Positions 1 through 8,236 of a stretch of DNA of 64,000 bases are shown one piece after another. The stretch is from Reyranella sp. GTDB lineage: Bacteria; Pseudomonadota; Alphaproteobacteria; Reyranellales; Reyranellaceae. Position 1 is the stretch's first letter. Each line of letters starts with the position of its first letter. The stretch spans positions 91,815 through 155,814 of the forward strand of contig NZ_SCVC01000015.1 of the NCBI RefSeq assembly GCF_004297405.1. The letters are read 5' to 3'. Position numbers and translations under genes: made by a program. The notes beneath the pieces are model-generated. The model was given only the letters and a program-made list of their open reading frames with translations. It was not told the origin of the DNA and searched no databases.

Positions 1-840
1 GCGCGCCCAAGCATACCAGAACTCTTTCGGATCGAAGCCGCCTGTGGCGGGCGTGGCGACGTCGTTGAACCTGACGCCGAGATGGCCGTTGAAGATCACC
101 GGTATGATATGGCCCGCCATGGGATTGATCGGGTGCATGGCCGCCGTGAAGGTCGAGACCAGGATCTCGCCGCGGTAGCTCGTGTCGTAGCCTGAGATGA
201 TGTGGGTGGCGTCATGCGGCGTCGCGAAGCCCGCGTTGAGCGCACCCGGGTCGCCGGGGAACGGGTAGCCATTCCTTTTGTCGAAGTCCCAGAGCGCCTT
301 GCCGAACGTATTCTGCGGCAGCTTGCCCAGCGCCTCGTAGCGCGCCACCAGCGCGGGATCGGCTTTGTCACCCTTGTAGGGGAGAATCCATTCCGCCGGA
401 TCAGGGCGATTGCCCCAGGGCCCACCGACGACGCTCTCGGCGTTGCGCATCGTCATGTCGGCGATCGACCAGGCCATGTGGCCCGACGCCGCCTCGACCA
501 TCTGCGTCAGATAGGCTTCCTCGATGTCGAGAGCCCGCGCATAGGCCAGCACCAGCTTGAGCTTCTCCGGGTCGAGGGCGCCGTCGACCATCACCATGAT
601 GGCGAGATAGCGCAGCGCCTCGCGCGCCAGCTCGTGGTCCTGCAGCAGTCGGGCCAGATCGACGGGCTCGACCGCGGGCAAGGCTCCGATATCGGTGAGA
701 TCGTGCCGGCGCAGCAGGTAATGACCTGCTGCGAGGATGCTCACCGTATCGGCGTGGCTGATGGCGTGACCGCCCGCCAACGCCACTTGGCGCATGGCCC
801 CCAGGATGGCGTCGCTTTCGGGACGGTCGACGGGGCGCAC
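1..840 (-). CDS. TerB-like / Coq4-like fusion protein (partial, runs off left edge)
   Basis: This open frame reads on minus from a GTG at 840 and continues past base 1, so its C-terminus is missing. About 280 residues are visible. Residues 60-135 look like a TerB-type helical domain (acidic VDGALDPE turn followed by helices). Residues 150-280 carry the Coq4 metal motif H-D-x-x-H-x11-E exactly: H209, D210, H213, E225, within an HDATHIISGYD context. Coq4 organises ubiquinone biosynthesis in mitochondria and bacteria, and bacterial relatives are poorly studied. The gene starts 5 bases after the thiolase stop and is probably co-transcribed with it. The GTG has no clear ribosome site; an in-frame ATG at 795 is the alternative start. 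The domain reading is inferred from motifs only. Confidence 0.7.
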   Translation of the reverse strand, partial: MRPVDRPESDAILGAMRQVALAGGHAISHADTVSILAAGHYLLRRHDLTDIGALPAVEPVDLARLLQDHELAREALRYLAIMVMVDGALDPEKLKLVLAYARALDIEEAYLTQMVEAASGHMAWSIADMTMRNAESVVGGPWGNRPDPAEWILPYKGDKADPALVARYEALGKLPQNTFGKALWDFDKRNGYPFPGDPGALNAGFATPHDATHIISGYDTSYRGEILVSTFTAAMHPINPMAGHIIPVIFNGHLGVRFNDVATPATGGFDPKEFWYAWAR

Positions 841-845
841 GCTGT

Positions 846-2015
846 CTAGCGCAGCGGTTCGAGGATGCTCACATAGTTGGCGACGGCCGCGCCGCCCATG
901 TTGAACACGCCGCCGAGTTTGGCCTTGGGAAGCTGCATGCCTTCCGGCGCCGTTCCCGAGAGCTGCATGGCGGACATCACGTGCATGCTGACGCCCGTCG
1001 CGCCGACCGGATGGCCTTTGGCCTTCAGGCCACCCGAGACGTTGACCGGCAGCTTGCCGTCGCGCTCGACCCAGCCTTCGTGAATGGCCCGCTCGCCTTC
1101 GCCTGGTGCCGTGAGGCCCATCGCCTCGTACTCGATCAGCTCGGCGGAGGTGAAGCAGTCATGGCTTTCGACAAAGGAGAGATCGAGCAGGTCGAGGTGC
1201 GCCGACTTCAGCGCCTGCTGCCAGGCGCGCTGCGGGCCTTCGAACTTGATGATGTCGCGCTTGCTCATGGGCAGGAAGTCGTTGACGTGCTCGGCGGCGC
1301 GGAAGGCGATCGCCTGCTTCATGCCCAGCGCCGTGCCGACGTCGGTCAGCACCACGGCCGCCGCGCCGTCGGTGACGGGCGAGCAGTCGGTGCGCTTCAG
1401 CGGGCCGGCGACGAACGGGTTCTTATCCGACGGCGTGCGGCAGAAGTCGTAGGCGAACTCCTTTTGGAAATGCGCGAAGGGATTCTTGGCGCCGTTCTTG
1501 TGGGCCTTGACCGCGATCTTGGCGAGCGCGTCCGACTTGTCGCCATAGCGTTGGAAGTAGGCCGAGGTGATCTTGCCGAAGATGCCGGCGAAGCCCGCCT
1601 CGATGGTCGCTTCCTCTGCGACGTACGATGCCTTGATCAGCACGTCACCGGCCTGGGCGGAGTTGAGTTCGGTCATCTTCTCGACGCCGACCACCAGCAC
1701 GAAGCGCGCCTTGCCGGCGGCGAGCGTGTTCAACCCCATGTGGATGGCAGCCGATCCGGTGGCGCAGGCATTCTCGACACGCGTGCTGGGCTTGAAGCGC
1801 AGGTCGGGATGGGTTTGCAGCGGCAGCGAGGAGTGGAACTCCTGGCGCACGAAGCCGCCATTCATGTTGCCGACGTAAATGACGTCGACGTCCTTGGGCT
1901 CGATCCCGGCATGGGCGATGGCGTCGCTCGCGGCCTTCACGATCAGCGATTCGCTGGTCTCGCCATCGAGCTTGCCGAACTTGCCGTGGGACCAACCGAC
2001 GATGCAGGCCGTCAT
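846..2015 (-). CDS. Thiolase family protein (acetyl-CoA acetyltransferase-like)
   Basis: 389 residues, the usual thiolase length. The nucleophilic cysteine is C84 in ENACATGSAA. A second active-site region is ESHDCFTSAE near residue 280, and the catalytic-histidine block GHPVGATG lies near 335. The C-terminus carries FNMGGAAVANYVS. The closest type by eye is the SCP-x/acetyl-CoA acetyltransferase group, which condenses or cleaves acyl-CoA thioesters, often in lipid or sterol breakdown; the substrate cannot be told. It starts at ATG 2015 behind a CAAAGGAGAGTTCCC ribosome site and precedes the TerB/Coq4-like gene in an apparent two-gene operon. Confidence 0.9.
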   Translation of the reverse strand: MTACIVGWSHGKFGKLDGETSESLIVKAASDAIAHAGIEPKDVDVIYVGNMNGGFVRQEFHSSLPLQTHPDLRFKPSTRVENACATGSAAIHMGLNTLAAGKARFVLVVGVEKMTELNSAQAGDVLIKASYVAEEATIEAGFAGIFGKITSAYFQRYGDKSDALAKIAVKAHKNGAKNPFAHFQKEFAYDFCRTPSDKNPFVAGPLKRTDCSPVTDGAAAVVLTDVGTALGMKQAIAFRAAEHVNDFLPMSKRDIIKFEGPQRAWQQALKSAHLDLLDLSFVESHDCFTSAELIEYEAMGLTAPGEGERAIHEGWVERDGKLPVNVSGGLKAKGHPVGATGVSMHVMSAMQLSGTAPEGMQLPKAKLGGVFNMGGAAVANYVSILEPLR

Positions 2016-2209
2016 GGGAACTCTCCTTTGCTCAATTGCGGTGACCCTAGACGCCGCTTCAAGTCAGGTCGAGGGGCGGCTCGGAACACCAAGTCTGTGC
2101 ATATACACTTATATAGCGAAACCGGTTGCGCAAGGAGGTCTCCGCAACGCCCAAATTCCGCCGCGCGGCGGGTGTTGACTGAGGCCCGCATCCGGAGCCC
2201 AACTGCAAT

Positions 2210-2596
2210 ATGGCAGACACCAATCCGTCACCTGCTCCCCAACCGGAACGTCCGGCAGCGCGTTGGCCGTGGATTCTGGGCGGCCTGCTGGGCGGCTTCT
2301 TCCTCCTGGCCTTCGGTCTCGGCCTCGGCTGGTACCTTTTCTATCGTCCGATCGTGAACGTAGCGGTTCAGCTTCCAGCGCCACCGGCGCCACCCGCACC
2401 TGCGGGCCCCGATGCCGCACAGGTGAAGGCGCTCGAGGATCAGATCGAGAAGCAGAAAGCGGCGAACAAGCAGATCGAGGAGCAGATCGCGGCCCTCAAG
2501 GATCGTCTGCGCGCCGATGTCTGCACGGCGAAGGACCCTCAAGGCAAGACGCCGCCAGCCCAGACGCCTGTGCCACCCGGCGGCCAGAAGACCTGA
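2210..2596 (+). CDS. Small single-span membrane protein with coiled coil
   Basis: 128 residues of unknown function. The order is a Pro-rich cytoplasmic start (1-20), one hydrophobic span (about 22-46), a PAPPAPPAPA linker (57-67), and a charged heptad-like helix (about 70-102, KQKAANKQIEEQIAALKDRL). A lone cysteine follows in DVCTAKDP, then a Pro-rich tail. This span/linker/coiled-coil/Cys plan resembles in outline the central parts of the two SrfA-like proteins at 25508-28225, but I see no convincing sequence homology. It lies about 100 bases upstream of cyoA on the same strand, with a 16-bp palindrome between them. Confidence 0.7.
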   Translation: MADTNPSPAPQPERPAARWPWILGGLLGGFFLLAFGLGLGWYLFYRPIVNVAVQLPAPPAPPAPAGPDAAQVKALEDQIEKQKAANKQIEEQIAALKDRLRADVCTAKDPQGKTPPAQTPVPPGGQKT

Positions 2597-2602
2597 CGAG
2601 TA

Positions 2603-2618
2603 GACCTGACGTCAGGTC
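2603..2618. promoter_or_regulatory. Perfect 16-bp palindrome upstream of cyoA
   Basis: GACCTGAC followed directly by GTCAGGTC is a perfect inverted repeat with no spacer. The left half is also repeated directly just upstream (AGACCTGACG at 2588). It lies 77 bases before the cyoA start and has no T-run after it, so an operator for a dimeric regulator fits better than a terminator. The regulator is unknown. Confidence 0.45.
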
Positions 2619-2694
2619 AGCAAAAGAAATCGTTGCTCATTACGAGAGCGAGCTTCAATCTGCCCGAATAGTTCAATAAGCCGGGCGGGGGAGC

Positions 2695-3603
2695 TTGAAG
2701 CTCAGGGGAATCAATTGGCGTGGAGCGATGCTGGCCGCCAGCGTGGCTCTGCTGGTCGGCGCATGCGATCTGAAGCGCGCCGCCGTTCTCGACCCCAAGG
2801 GGCCGATTGCGCTCGCCGAGCGCGACCTCCTCTTCGACGCCTTCTGCGTGATGATGATCGTGATCGTACCGGTCATCATCCTGACCTTGTGGTTCGCCTG
2901 GCGCTATCGGGCGTCCAATACCAGCGCGCAGTACGCACCGACCTGGGCCAATTCGGTCAAGATCGACGCTTTCGTCTGGTCGATCCCGGCCATTATCGTC
3001 ATTGCCCTAGGCGTGCTGCTCTGGCGCAGCACCTACAAGCTCGATCCCTACCGTCCGATCGAGAATGCCGGTCCGGCGATCGAAGTGCAGGTCGTGGCGC
3101 AGGACTGGAAGTGGCTGTTCATCTATCCCGAACAGGGTATCGCGGTGGTGAACCAGCTCGCTTTCCCGGCGGGACGCCCGGTGAGCCTGCGGATCACCTC
3201 CGACACGGTGATGAACTCCTTCTATGTCCCGCAGCTCGCCGGTCAGATCTACGCCATGGCCGGCATGCAGACGCGACTGCAGCTCCTGGCGGACCAGCCG
3301 GGCAAGTTCGTCGGCCGTAACAGCCAGTACTCGGGCGGCGGTTACTCGGACCAGCATTTCGAGGTGCTCTCACTGAGCCAGGGCGACTTCGACGCCTGGG
3401 TCGCCAAGGCCAAGCAGGCGCCGGGCCGCCTCGACGCACAGACCTATCCGGCGCAGGCGGCCAAGAGCCGCGCCGTTCCCATTACCTACTATTCAGCGAT
3501 CGAGCCCGGTCTCTACGACCAGATCATCGCCAAGTACCGGCACAGCGGCCACACCCATACCCAGAACCAGGGGCAGGGCGCGGGCGTGCCGGCCCGGAGA
3601 TAG
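2695..3603 (+). CDS. cyoA: Cytochrome bo3 ubiquinol oxidase subunit II
   Basis: 302 residues. A lipoprotein signal ends in LLVGAC (lipobox Cys about residue 24). Two transmembrane segments follow (about 50-75 and 95-112), then a periplasmic cupredoxin-fold domain (about 125-240). No CuA cysteine pair is present, which separates quinol oxidases from cytochrome c oxidases. With CyoB it forms the proton-pumping terminal oxidase that oxidises ubiquinol. The chosen start is a TTG behind a GGGGGAG ribosome site. An ATG at 2728 also keeps the lipobox but has its purine run too close. Confidence 0.93.
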   Translation: MKLRGINWRGAMLAASVALLVGACDLKRAAVLDPKGPIALAERDLLFDAFCVMMIVIVPVIILTLWFAWRYRASNTSAQYAPTWANSVKIDAFVWSIPAIIVIALGVLLWRSTYKLDPYRPIENAGPAIEVQVVAQDWKWLFIYPEQGIAVVNQLAFPAGRPVSLRITSDTVMNSFYVPQLAGQIYAMAGMQTRLQLLADQPGKFVGRNSQYSGGGYSDQHFEVLSLSQGDFDAWVAKAKQAPGRLDAQTYPAQAAKSRAVPITYYSAIEPGLYDQIIAKYRHSGHTHTQNQGQGAGVPARR

Positions 3604-3607
3604 CGGC

Positions 3608-5581
3608 ATGTTCGGCAAACTGACGATCGAAGCCCTGCCGCTCTACAGCGCGATCGCAGCCGGAGGCGCGGCCGTCACCGTGGGCGGTGCACTGCTGGTG
3701 GCCATCGTGCTGACCTGGCTCAAGGCCTGGAAGTATCTCTGGACCGACTGGCTGACCAGCGTCGACCACAAGCGCATCGGCATCATGTACATCGTGCTGG
3801 CGCTGATCATGCTGCTGCGTGGCTTCGTCGATGCCATCATGATGCGCGCCCAGCAGGCGATGGCGCTCAATGCCGGCGGCTACCTGCCGCCCGAGCATTT
3901 CGACCAGATCTTCAGCTCGCACGGCACGATCATGATCTTCTTCATGGCGATGCCGTTCATGACCGGGCTGATCAACCTCATCATGCCACTGCAGATCGGC
4001 ACCCGCGACGTGGCGTTCCCATGGCTGAACGCCGTCAGCCTGTGGCTGAGCGCGGCGGGAGCGGCTCTCGTCATGGTCTCGCTGGTGATCGGCAAGTTCT
4101 CGACTGCGGGCTGGACCGGTTATCCGCCCTATTCGGGCATCGAGTACAATCCCGGCGTCGGCGTCGATTACTGGATCTGGGCCATCCTGATCAGCGGCGT
4201 CGGATCGACGATGTCGGGCATCAACTTCGTCGTCACGATCCTGAAACGGCGCGCGCCGGGCATGACCTTGATGCGCATGACGCCCTTCACCTGGACCGCG
4301 CTCTGCGCCTCGGTGCTGATGGCCTTTGCCTTCCCCGCCATCACCGTGGCCTGCGGCCTGCTCGCCCTGGACCGCCTCGCCGGCATGCACTTCTTCACGA
4401 ATGCGCATGGCGGCAACATGATGAACTACGCCAACCTCTTCTGGATCTGGGGCCACCCGGAGGTCTACATCCTGATCCTGCCGGCCTTTGGCATCTTCTC
4501 CGAGGTCGTGGCGACCTTCTCGCGCAAGCGCCTGTTCGGTTACGAATCGCTGGTCTATGCCACGGCGGCGATCGCGATCCTGTCTTTCACCGTCTGGCTG
4601 CACCACTTCTTCACCATGGGGTCGAGCGCCAACGTCAATGCCTTCTTCGGCGTGACGACCATGATCATCGCGGTGCCCACAGGCGTGAAGGTCTTCAACT
4701 GGCTGCTGACCATGTATCGCGGTCGCATCGACTTCCATCCGTCGATGATGTGGAGCATCGGCTTCATCGTGACCTTCGTGATTGGCGGTATGACCGGCGT
4801 GCTGCTCGCCATCCCGCCGGCCGACTTCCTGATGCACAACACGACCTTCCTGGTCGCGCATTTCCACAACATGATCATCCCAGGCGTGCTGTTCGGCTAT
4901 CTCGCGGGCTACATGTTCTGGTTCCCCAAGGCCTTCGGGTTCGAGCTCAACCGCGGCTGGGGGCTCGCCTCCTTCTGGTGCTGGCTGATCGGCTTCTACC
5001 TGGCCTTCATGCCACTCTATCTGCTCGGCCTGAAGGGCATGCCGCGCCGCATGGAGACCTACAACGACCCAACTTGGCAACCTTACCTGATGGTCGCGGC
5101 CCTTGGTGCCGTCGTCGTGTTGTGTGGTATCGCCTCCATGGTGATCCAGATCTATGTCTCGATCCGCGACCGCAAGCTTACGGAAGATCGGACGGGCGAT
5201 CCGTTCGACGGCCGTACCCTCGAATGGTCGACGTCCTCGCCGCCGCCGCCCTACAACTTTGCGGTGATTCCGACGGTCGGCGATCGCGAACCCTTCCTCG
5301 AGGCGAAGAAGAACGGCACTGCCTATCGGCGGCCGGCTTCCTATGCACCGATCCGTATCCCGTCGAATACGCCGGCTGGTGTGATCCTGGGCGGCTTCGC
5401 CTTCGTGCTGGGCTTTGCCATCGTCTGGCACATCTGGTGGCTGGTGATCGTTTCGGCGATCGTGATGTTCATCACGGTTATCGCCCGTTCGTCCGACGAC
5501 AATGCCGAGTTCACCCTGTCGGCCGGCGAGGTGAAGCGCATGGAAGATGAGCGCTTCCGTCAGCTCGGGAGCCGGGCATGA
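3608..5581 (+). CDS. cyoB: Cytochrome bo3 ubiquinol oxidase subunit I
   Basis: 657 residues, close to the E. coli 663. It is a haem-copper oxidase core with about 14-15 membrane spans. The binuclear-centre block GHPEVYI (cross-linked His-Tyr) lies near residue 285, the paired CuB histidines (WLHHFF) near 334, and the haem ligand block [10 protein letters not shown] near 420. It houses haem b, haem o3 and CuB, reduces oxygen to water and pumps protons. It starts 4 bases after cyoA and overlaps cyoC by ATGA. Confidence 0.97.
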   Translation: MFGKLTIEALPLYSAIAAGGAAVTVGGALLVAIVLTWLKAWKYLWTDWLTSVDHKRIGIMYIVLALIMLLRGFVDAIMMRAQQAMALNAGGYLPPEHFDQIFSSHGTIMIFFMAMPFMTGLINLIMPLQIGTRDVAFPWLNAVSLWLSAAGAALVMVSLVIGKFSTAGWTGYPPYSGIEYNPGVGVDYWIWAILISGVGSTMSGINFVVTILKRRAPGMTLMRMTPFTWTALCASVLMAFAFPAITVACGLLALDRLAGMHFFTNAHGGNMMNYANLFWIWGHPEVYILILPAFGIFSEVVATFSRKRLFGYESLVYATAAIAILSFTVWLHHFFTMGSSANVNAFFGVTTMIIAVPTGVKVFNWLLTMYRGRIDFHPSMMWSIGFIVTFVIGGMTGVLLAIPPADFLMHNTTFLVAHFHNMIIPGVLFGYLAGYMFWFPKAFGFELNRGWGLASFWCWLIGFYLAFMPLYLLGLKGMPRRMETYNDPTWQPYLMVAALGAVVVLCGIASMVIQIYVSIRDRKLTEDRTGDPFDGRTLEWSTSSPPPPYNFAVIPTVGDREPFLEAKKNGTAYRRPASYAPIRIPSNTPAGVILGGFAFVLGFAIVWHIWWLVIVSAIVMFITVIARSSDDNAEFTLSAGEVKRMEDERFRQLGSRA

Positions 5582-6177
5582 GCGTCGTGCACATGAGCGA
5601 GCACGAACGGGAGGAGGCTGAAACCCGGGAGCAGCGCGCCCTCGGCTTCTGGCTCTACCTGATGGGCGATGCCGTGATCTTCGCCCTGCTGTTCGCCACC
5701 TACGCCATCATGATCCCCGGCACGGCCGGCGGGCCGACGGGCAAGGATCTCTTCGACCTGAACAACGCCGCACTCGAAACGGTGCTGCTGCTGGTCTCCA
5801 GTACGACCTTCGGCTTTGCGAGCCTCTCGGTGCGGACGGGCAATCGCAGCGCCGTGATCGGCTGGCTTGCCGTCACGTTCCTGTTGGGTGCGGGCTTCGT
5901 CTTCCTCGAAGTGCGCGAGTTCGCCGGCATGATCGCCAAGGGTGCCGGGCCAGACCGCAGCGGCTTCCTCTCGGCCTTCTTCACCCTGGTCGGCACGCAC
6001 GGCGTGCATGTCACCATGGGCCTGCTGTGGATCCTGATCCTGTCGGCGCAAGTCGCTCTGAAGGGCCTCACTGCGCCGGTGGCCTCGCGGCTCTACCGGC
6101 TCGGCCTCTTCTGGCATTTCCTCGATATCGCCTGGGTCGGGATCTTCTCGATCGTCTACCTGCCGGGACTGCTCTGA
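5578..6177 (+). CDS. cyoC: Cytochrome bo3 ubiquinol oxidase subunit III
   Basis: 199 residues with five hydrophobic spans, the standard CyoC length (E. coli 204). It begins with a short charged cytoplasmic end and then [14 protein letters not shown], typical of haem-copper oxidase subunit III. Family motifs such as [13 protein letters not shown] and [13 protein letters not shown] are present. The ATG overlaps the cyoB stop (ATGA), and its own stop overlaps the cyoD start. Confidence 0.96.
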   Translation: MSVVHMSEHEREEAETREQRALGFWLYLMGDAVIFALLFATYAIMIPGTAGGPTGKDLFDLNNAALETVLLLVSSTTFGFASLSVRTGNRSAVIGWLAVTFLLGAGFVFLEVREFAGMIAKGAGPDRSGFLSAFFTLVGTHGVHVTMGLLWILILSAQVALKGLTAPVASRLYRLGLFWHFLDIAWVGIFSIVYLPGLL

Positions 6178-6476
6178 TGGAACAGCATGGGCTTCGCAAC
6201 TACCTGATCGGCTTCGTGCTCGCCGTCGTGCTGAGCGTTATTCCGTTCTGGCTGGTCGCCACACACGCGCTGCCGCCGCAACGCACGCTGTTGATCATCG
6301 GCATTGCTGCCGTGTTGCAGGTGCTGGTCCACCTGCGGTTCTTCCTGCATCTCAATTTCACGACCACGCCCAAGGAAAACCTGCTGGCGCTGGTCTTCAC
6401 CGCGCTGCTGATCTTCATCATGGTGGGCGGCAGCTTCTGGATCATGTTCGATCTGCATCAGCGGATGATGACCTGA
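6177..6476 (+). CDS. cyoD: Cytochrome bo3 ubiquinol oxidase subunit IV
   Basis: 99 residues from the ATG at 6177, which overlaps the cyoC TGA; the longer upstream frame is only open-frame extension inside cyoC. Three hydrophobic spans are visible with the CyoD block QVLVHLRFFLHLNF. The subunit helps assemble the binuclear centre of the oxidase. It closes a tight cyoABCD operon. No cyoE (haem O synthase) follows in this window. Confidence 0.93.
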   Translation: MEQHGLRNYLIGFVLAVVLSVIPFWLVATHALPPQRTLLIIGIAAVLQVLVHLRFFLHLNFTTTPKENLLALVFTALLIFIMVGGSFWIMFDLHQRMMT

Positions 6477-6490
6477 TCTCTGCACAGCCC

Positions 6491-6988
6491 TTGCGTATCG
6501 CCTGGGCGCTGGAGGTCATCGCGCCGAAGCCGTCGGATCGGCTTCTCGAAATCGGGTGTGGGCAAGGGCTGGCCGTTGCGGCCCTCTGCGAAGGATTGAC
6601 GAGCGGCACGATTCTGGCGATCGACCGCTCCGCGACGATGATCGCGGCCGCTCGTCGGCGAAACCAAAATCACGAGCGAGACGGGAAGGCGACATTCGCC
6701 ACGATGGCGCTGGCCGACATGCCCGTCGGCCAGCAGCGTTTCGACAAGGTCTTCGCCATCAACGTGAATCTGTTCTGGCGGGACGCGGCACGGGAGGTTG
6801 CGATTATCCGAAGTGTTCTCGCGCCGCGTGGTCGCCTTCACCTTGTCTTTGAGCCACCGACAGCCGCCCAGGTTGGGCGTATCGCGAAAGAGACGGTGGC
6901 GCGGCTGGAGGCTGGCGGCTTTTCAGGCGCGGTCGTCCGGAAGGGAACCGGAACGACTGCGCGCCTTATTCATGTCTCTGCAGCCTAG
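6491..6988 (+). CDS. Short class I SAM-dependent methyltransferase
   Basis: 165 residues. The SAM-binding motif I is LLEIGCGQGLAV near residue 20. An acidic loop (LAIDRS) at the end of strand 2 and a hydrophobic motif IV region (FDKVFAINVNLFW) follow. It begins at a TTG 14 bases after cyoD, so it probably rides on the cyo transcript; a CTG at 6473 is a less likely start. The substrate is unknown. It is shorter than most of the family and lacks a clear substrate-binding cap. Its stop codon interlocks with that of the convergent porin gene. Confidence 0.75.
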   Translation: MRIAWALEVIAPKPSDRLLEIGCGQGLAVAALCEGLTSGTILAIDRSATMIAAARRRNQNHERDGKATFATMALADMPVGQQRFDKVFAINVNLFWRDAAREVAIIRSVLAPRGRLHLVFEPPTAAQVGRIAKETVARLEAGGFSGAVVRKGTGTTARLIHVSAA

Positions 6989-7821
6989 AACGTCTTGGAG
7001 ATTCCGATGATGACGCGTGAGGCGCAGTTCTGGGTGCCGAGGCAATCCTGGACGCTGAGGTTGGTGCCTGTGTAGACGGCGGAGAGGTCGAAGCCATAGA
7101 CGTTGACGACGACGCCGGCCTGCCAGTCCCAGTAGTTGTCGTTGGGGATGCCGTAGTTGGTGAAGCGCTCGACATACTGGTTGCCGACGTTGCCGAAGAC
7201 CTTGAAGGCGATGTTCTCGTTGACGCGCAGGAAGGGCAGGGGAACGGTGATCTGTCCCCATCTGTACCAGGCGTTGCCGGAGTTGGCGAAGAAGTTGGGG
7301 CTGTAGCGGACGGCGGCCTGGAGCTGGGCGACGCCGAAATCGTATCCGGCGACGAGGCCGAACTCGTTGAAGTCGAAGTAGAGGTCGGCGGGGGCGCCGA
7401 GATAGTTGTAGCGGATGTAGCCGAGGTCGAAGGTGAGCTTGTCGTCGAGGGCTTTGAGGCGCAGCCCGGCGTTGAGGTCGATTTCGACGGAGGCGCCGGT
7501 GCCGGGGAAGTTGACGTTGGAGCCCCAGGCGCTGACGTAGGCGGACAGCGGGACCTTCTCGGAGACCGGGGCGGTCTCGTATCCGAAGGCGGCCTGGACG
7601 GCGACCTGTCGCTGGGTCTGGGAGATGCCGCGATAGGAATAGTCGTTGAGGACGGCGATGCCTGCGGTGAAGGTTCCGCCGAACGGGCCTTTCCAGACTT
7701 CCTTCTCGGGCGGGGCGGGCGCCGTCGGCGCCGCTGGATCCGGCGTCCCCTGGGCGTGGGCGGCAGTTGAACCCAGCAGCGCGAGCATTGCCACCGCCAG
7801 ACTTGCCGATTTCCTGAACAT
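6985..7821 (-). CDS. TorF family putative porin (outer membrane)
   Basis: 278 residues with a signal peptide (MFRKSASLAV... cut after AHAQ, about residue 24) and a short Pro/Ala linker. The rest is amphipathic beta-strand sequence: GTFTAGIAVLNDYSYRGISQ is the hallmark start of this family, and the protein ends in the outer-membrane-type aromatic F (GISKTF). It is likely an outer membrane beta-barrel of unknown substrate. It is divergent from the kdp block across the dyad array at 7867-7996, so the two may share regulation. Confidence 0.85.
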   Translation of the reverse strand: MFRKSASLAVAMLALLGSTAAHAQGTPDPAAPTAPAPPEKEVWKGPFGGTFTAGIAVLNDYSYRGISQTQRQVAVQAAFGYETAPVSEKVPLSAYVSAWGSNVNFPGTGASVEIDLNAGLRLKALDDKLTFDLGYIRYNYLGAPADLYFDFNEFGLVAGYDFGVAQLQAAVRYSPNFFANSGNAWYRWGQITVPLPFLRVNENIAFKVFGNVGNQYVERFTNYGIPNDNYWDWQAGVVVNVYGFDLSAVYTGTNLSVQDCLGTQNCASRVIIGISKTF

Positions 7822-7866
7822 CTTCGACTCCCCTTGTTACGGAGCGCAAAAGACGCGGGGCCGCCC

Positions 7867-7996
7867 TAGGAAATCCATGTCGATCGCGCGACTGGGTCAT
7901 AGGAATTTCATAGGCAATGCGATCCATACCCGGGTGGATCGCGAAATTCCTATGCCGTTCCTATGCCATCGGCGGTTCCGTCGGCTCGAATTCCTA
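7867..7996. promoter_or_regulatory. Long dyad array of TAGGAA-type half-sites between porin and kdp
   Basis: Three forward half-sites (TAGGAAAT 7867, CATAGGAATTT 7898, CATAGG 7909) mirror three reverse ones (AAATTCCTATG 7944-7954, TTCCTATG 7958-7965, AATTCCTA 7989-7996). All pair around one centre near 7931. The core GCGATCCA (7919-7926) and TGGATCGC (7935-7942) pair around TACCCGGG. It fills the gap between the divergent porin and kdp genes. Cooperative operator binding (for example by KdpE) or an RNA hairpin are both possible. Confidence 0.55.
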
Positions 7997-8034
7997 CGCG
8001 CGAAGCTCCTTCTATCCGGCCGAAGGAGAGTTCC

Positions 8035-8118
8035 ATGTTGGACGTTCTGTTTTTCGGCGGCGGCCTCGTGCTGTTCTGCCTGCTGATCGCTTACGAGCGT
8101 CTCTGCCACCGGATCTGA
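8035..8118 (+). CDS. 27-residue hydrophobic micro-protein upstream of kdpF
   Basis: An ATG behind a strong GAAGGAGAG ribosome site opens a 27-codon frame: MLDVLFFGGG, then a hydrophobic stretch, then YERLCHRI and TGA. It is a single membrane span with a basic, Cys-containing end. It sits 9 bases before kdpF on the same strand. I recall similar tiny proteins before kdpF in other proteobacteria, but I cannot name a family. It may be an extra Kdp micro-subunit. The start signal and spacing argue that it is translated. Confidence 0.6.
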   Translation: MLDVLFFGGGLVLFCLLIAYERLCHRI

Positions 8119-8127
8119 GGACGCATC

Positions 8128-8217
8128 ATGATTCTCGATTACGTCCTGGGCGGCGGGCTCGCCGCGATCCTGCTCGTCTATCTGACCGTCGCGCTGGCGC
8201 GCCCGGAAAAGTTCTAA
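8128..8217 (+). CDS. kdpF: Kdp potassium-transporting ATPase subunit F
   Basis: 29 residues, the same size as E. coli KdpF. It is a single hydrophobic span with the family-like ending VALARPEKF. KdpF stabilises the KdpABC complex in the membrane. It lies between the micro-ORF and kdpA (19 bases before the kdpA start). Confidence 0.9.
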   Translation: MILDYVLGGGLAAILLVYLTVALARPEKF

Positions 8218-8236
8218 GGAAAGTTCTGAGGCTGCC

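Noticed and set aside
202..849. Plus-strand frame opposite the TerB/Coq4-like gene
   Set aside because: The minus-strand frame has an exact Coq4 metal motif; the plus-strand reading is Arg/His-rich shadow.
3524..5431. 635-residue minus-strand open frame opposite cyoB
   Set aside because: It is antisense to the fully conserved CyoB and is His/Arg/Glu-rich, as expected from the reverse of a GC-rich membrane gene.
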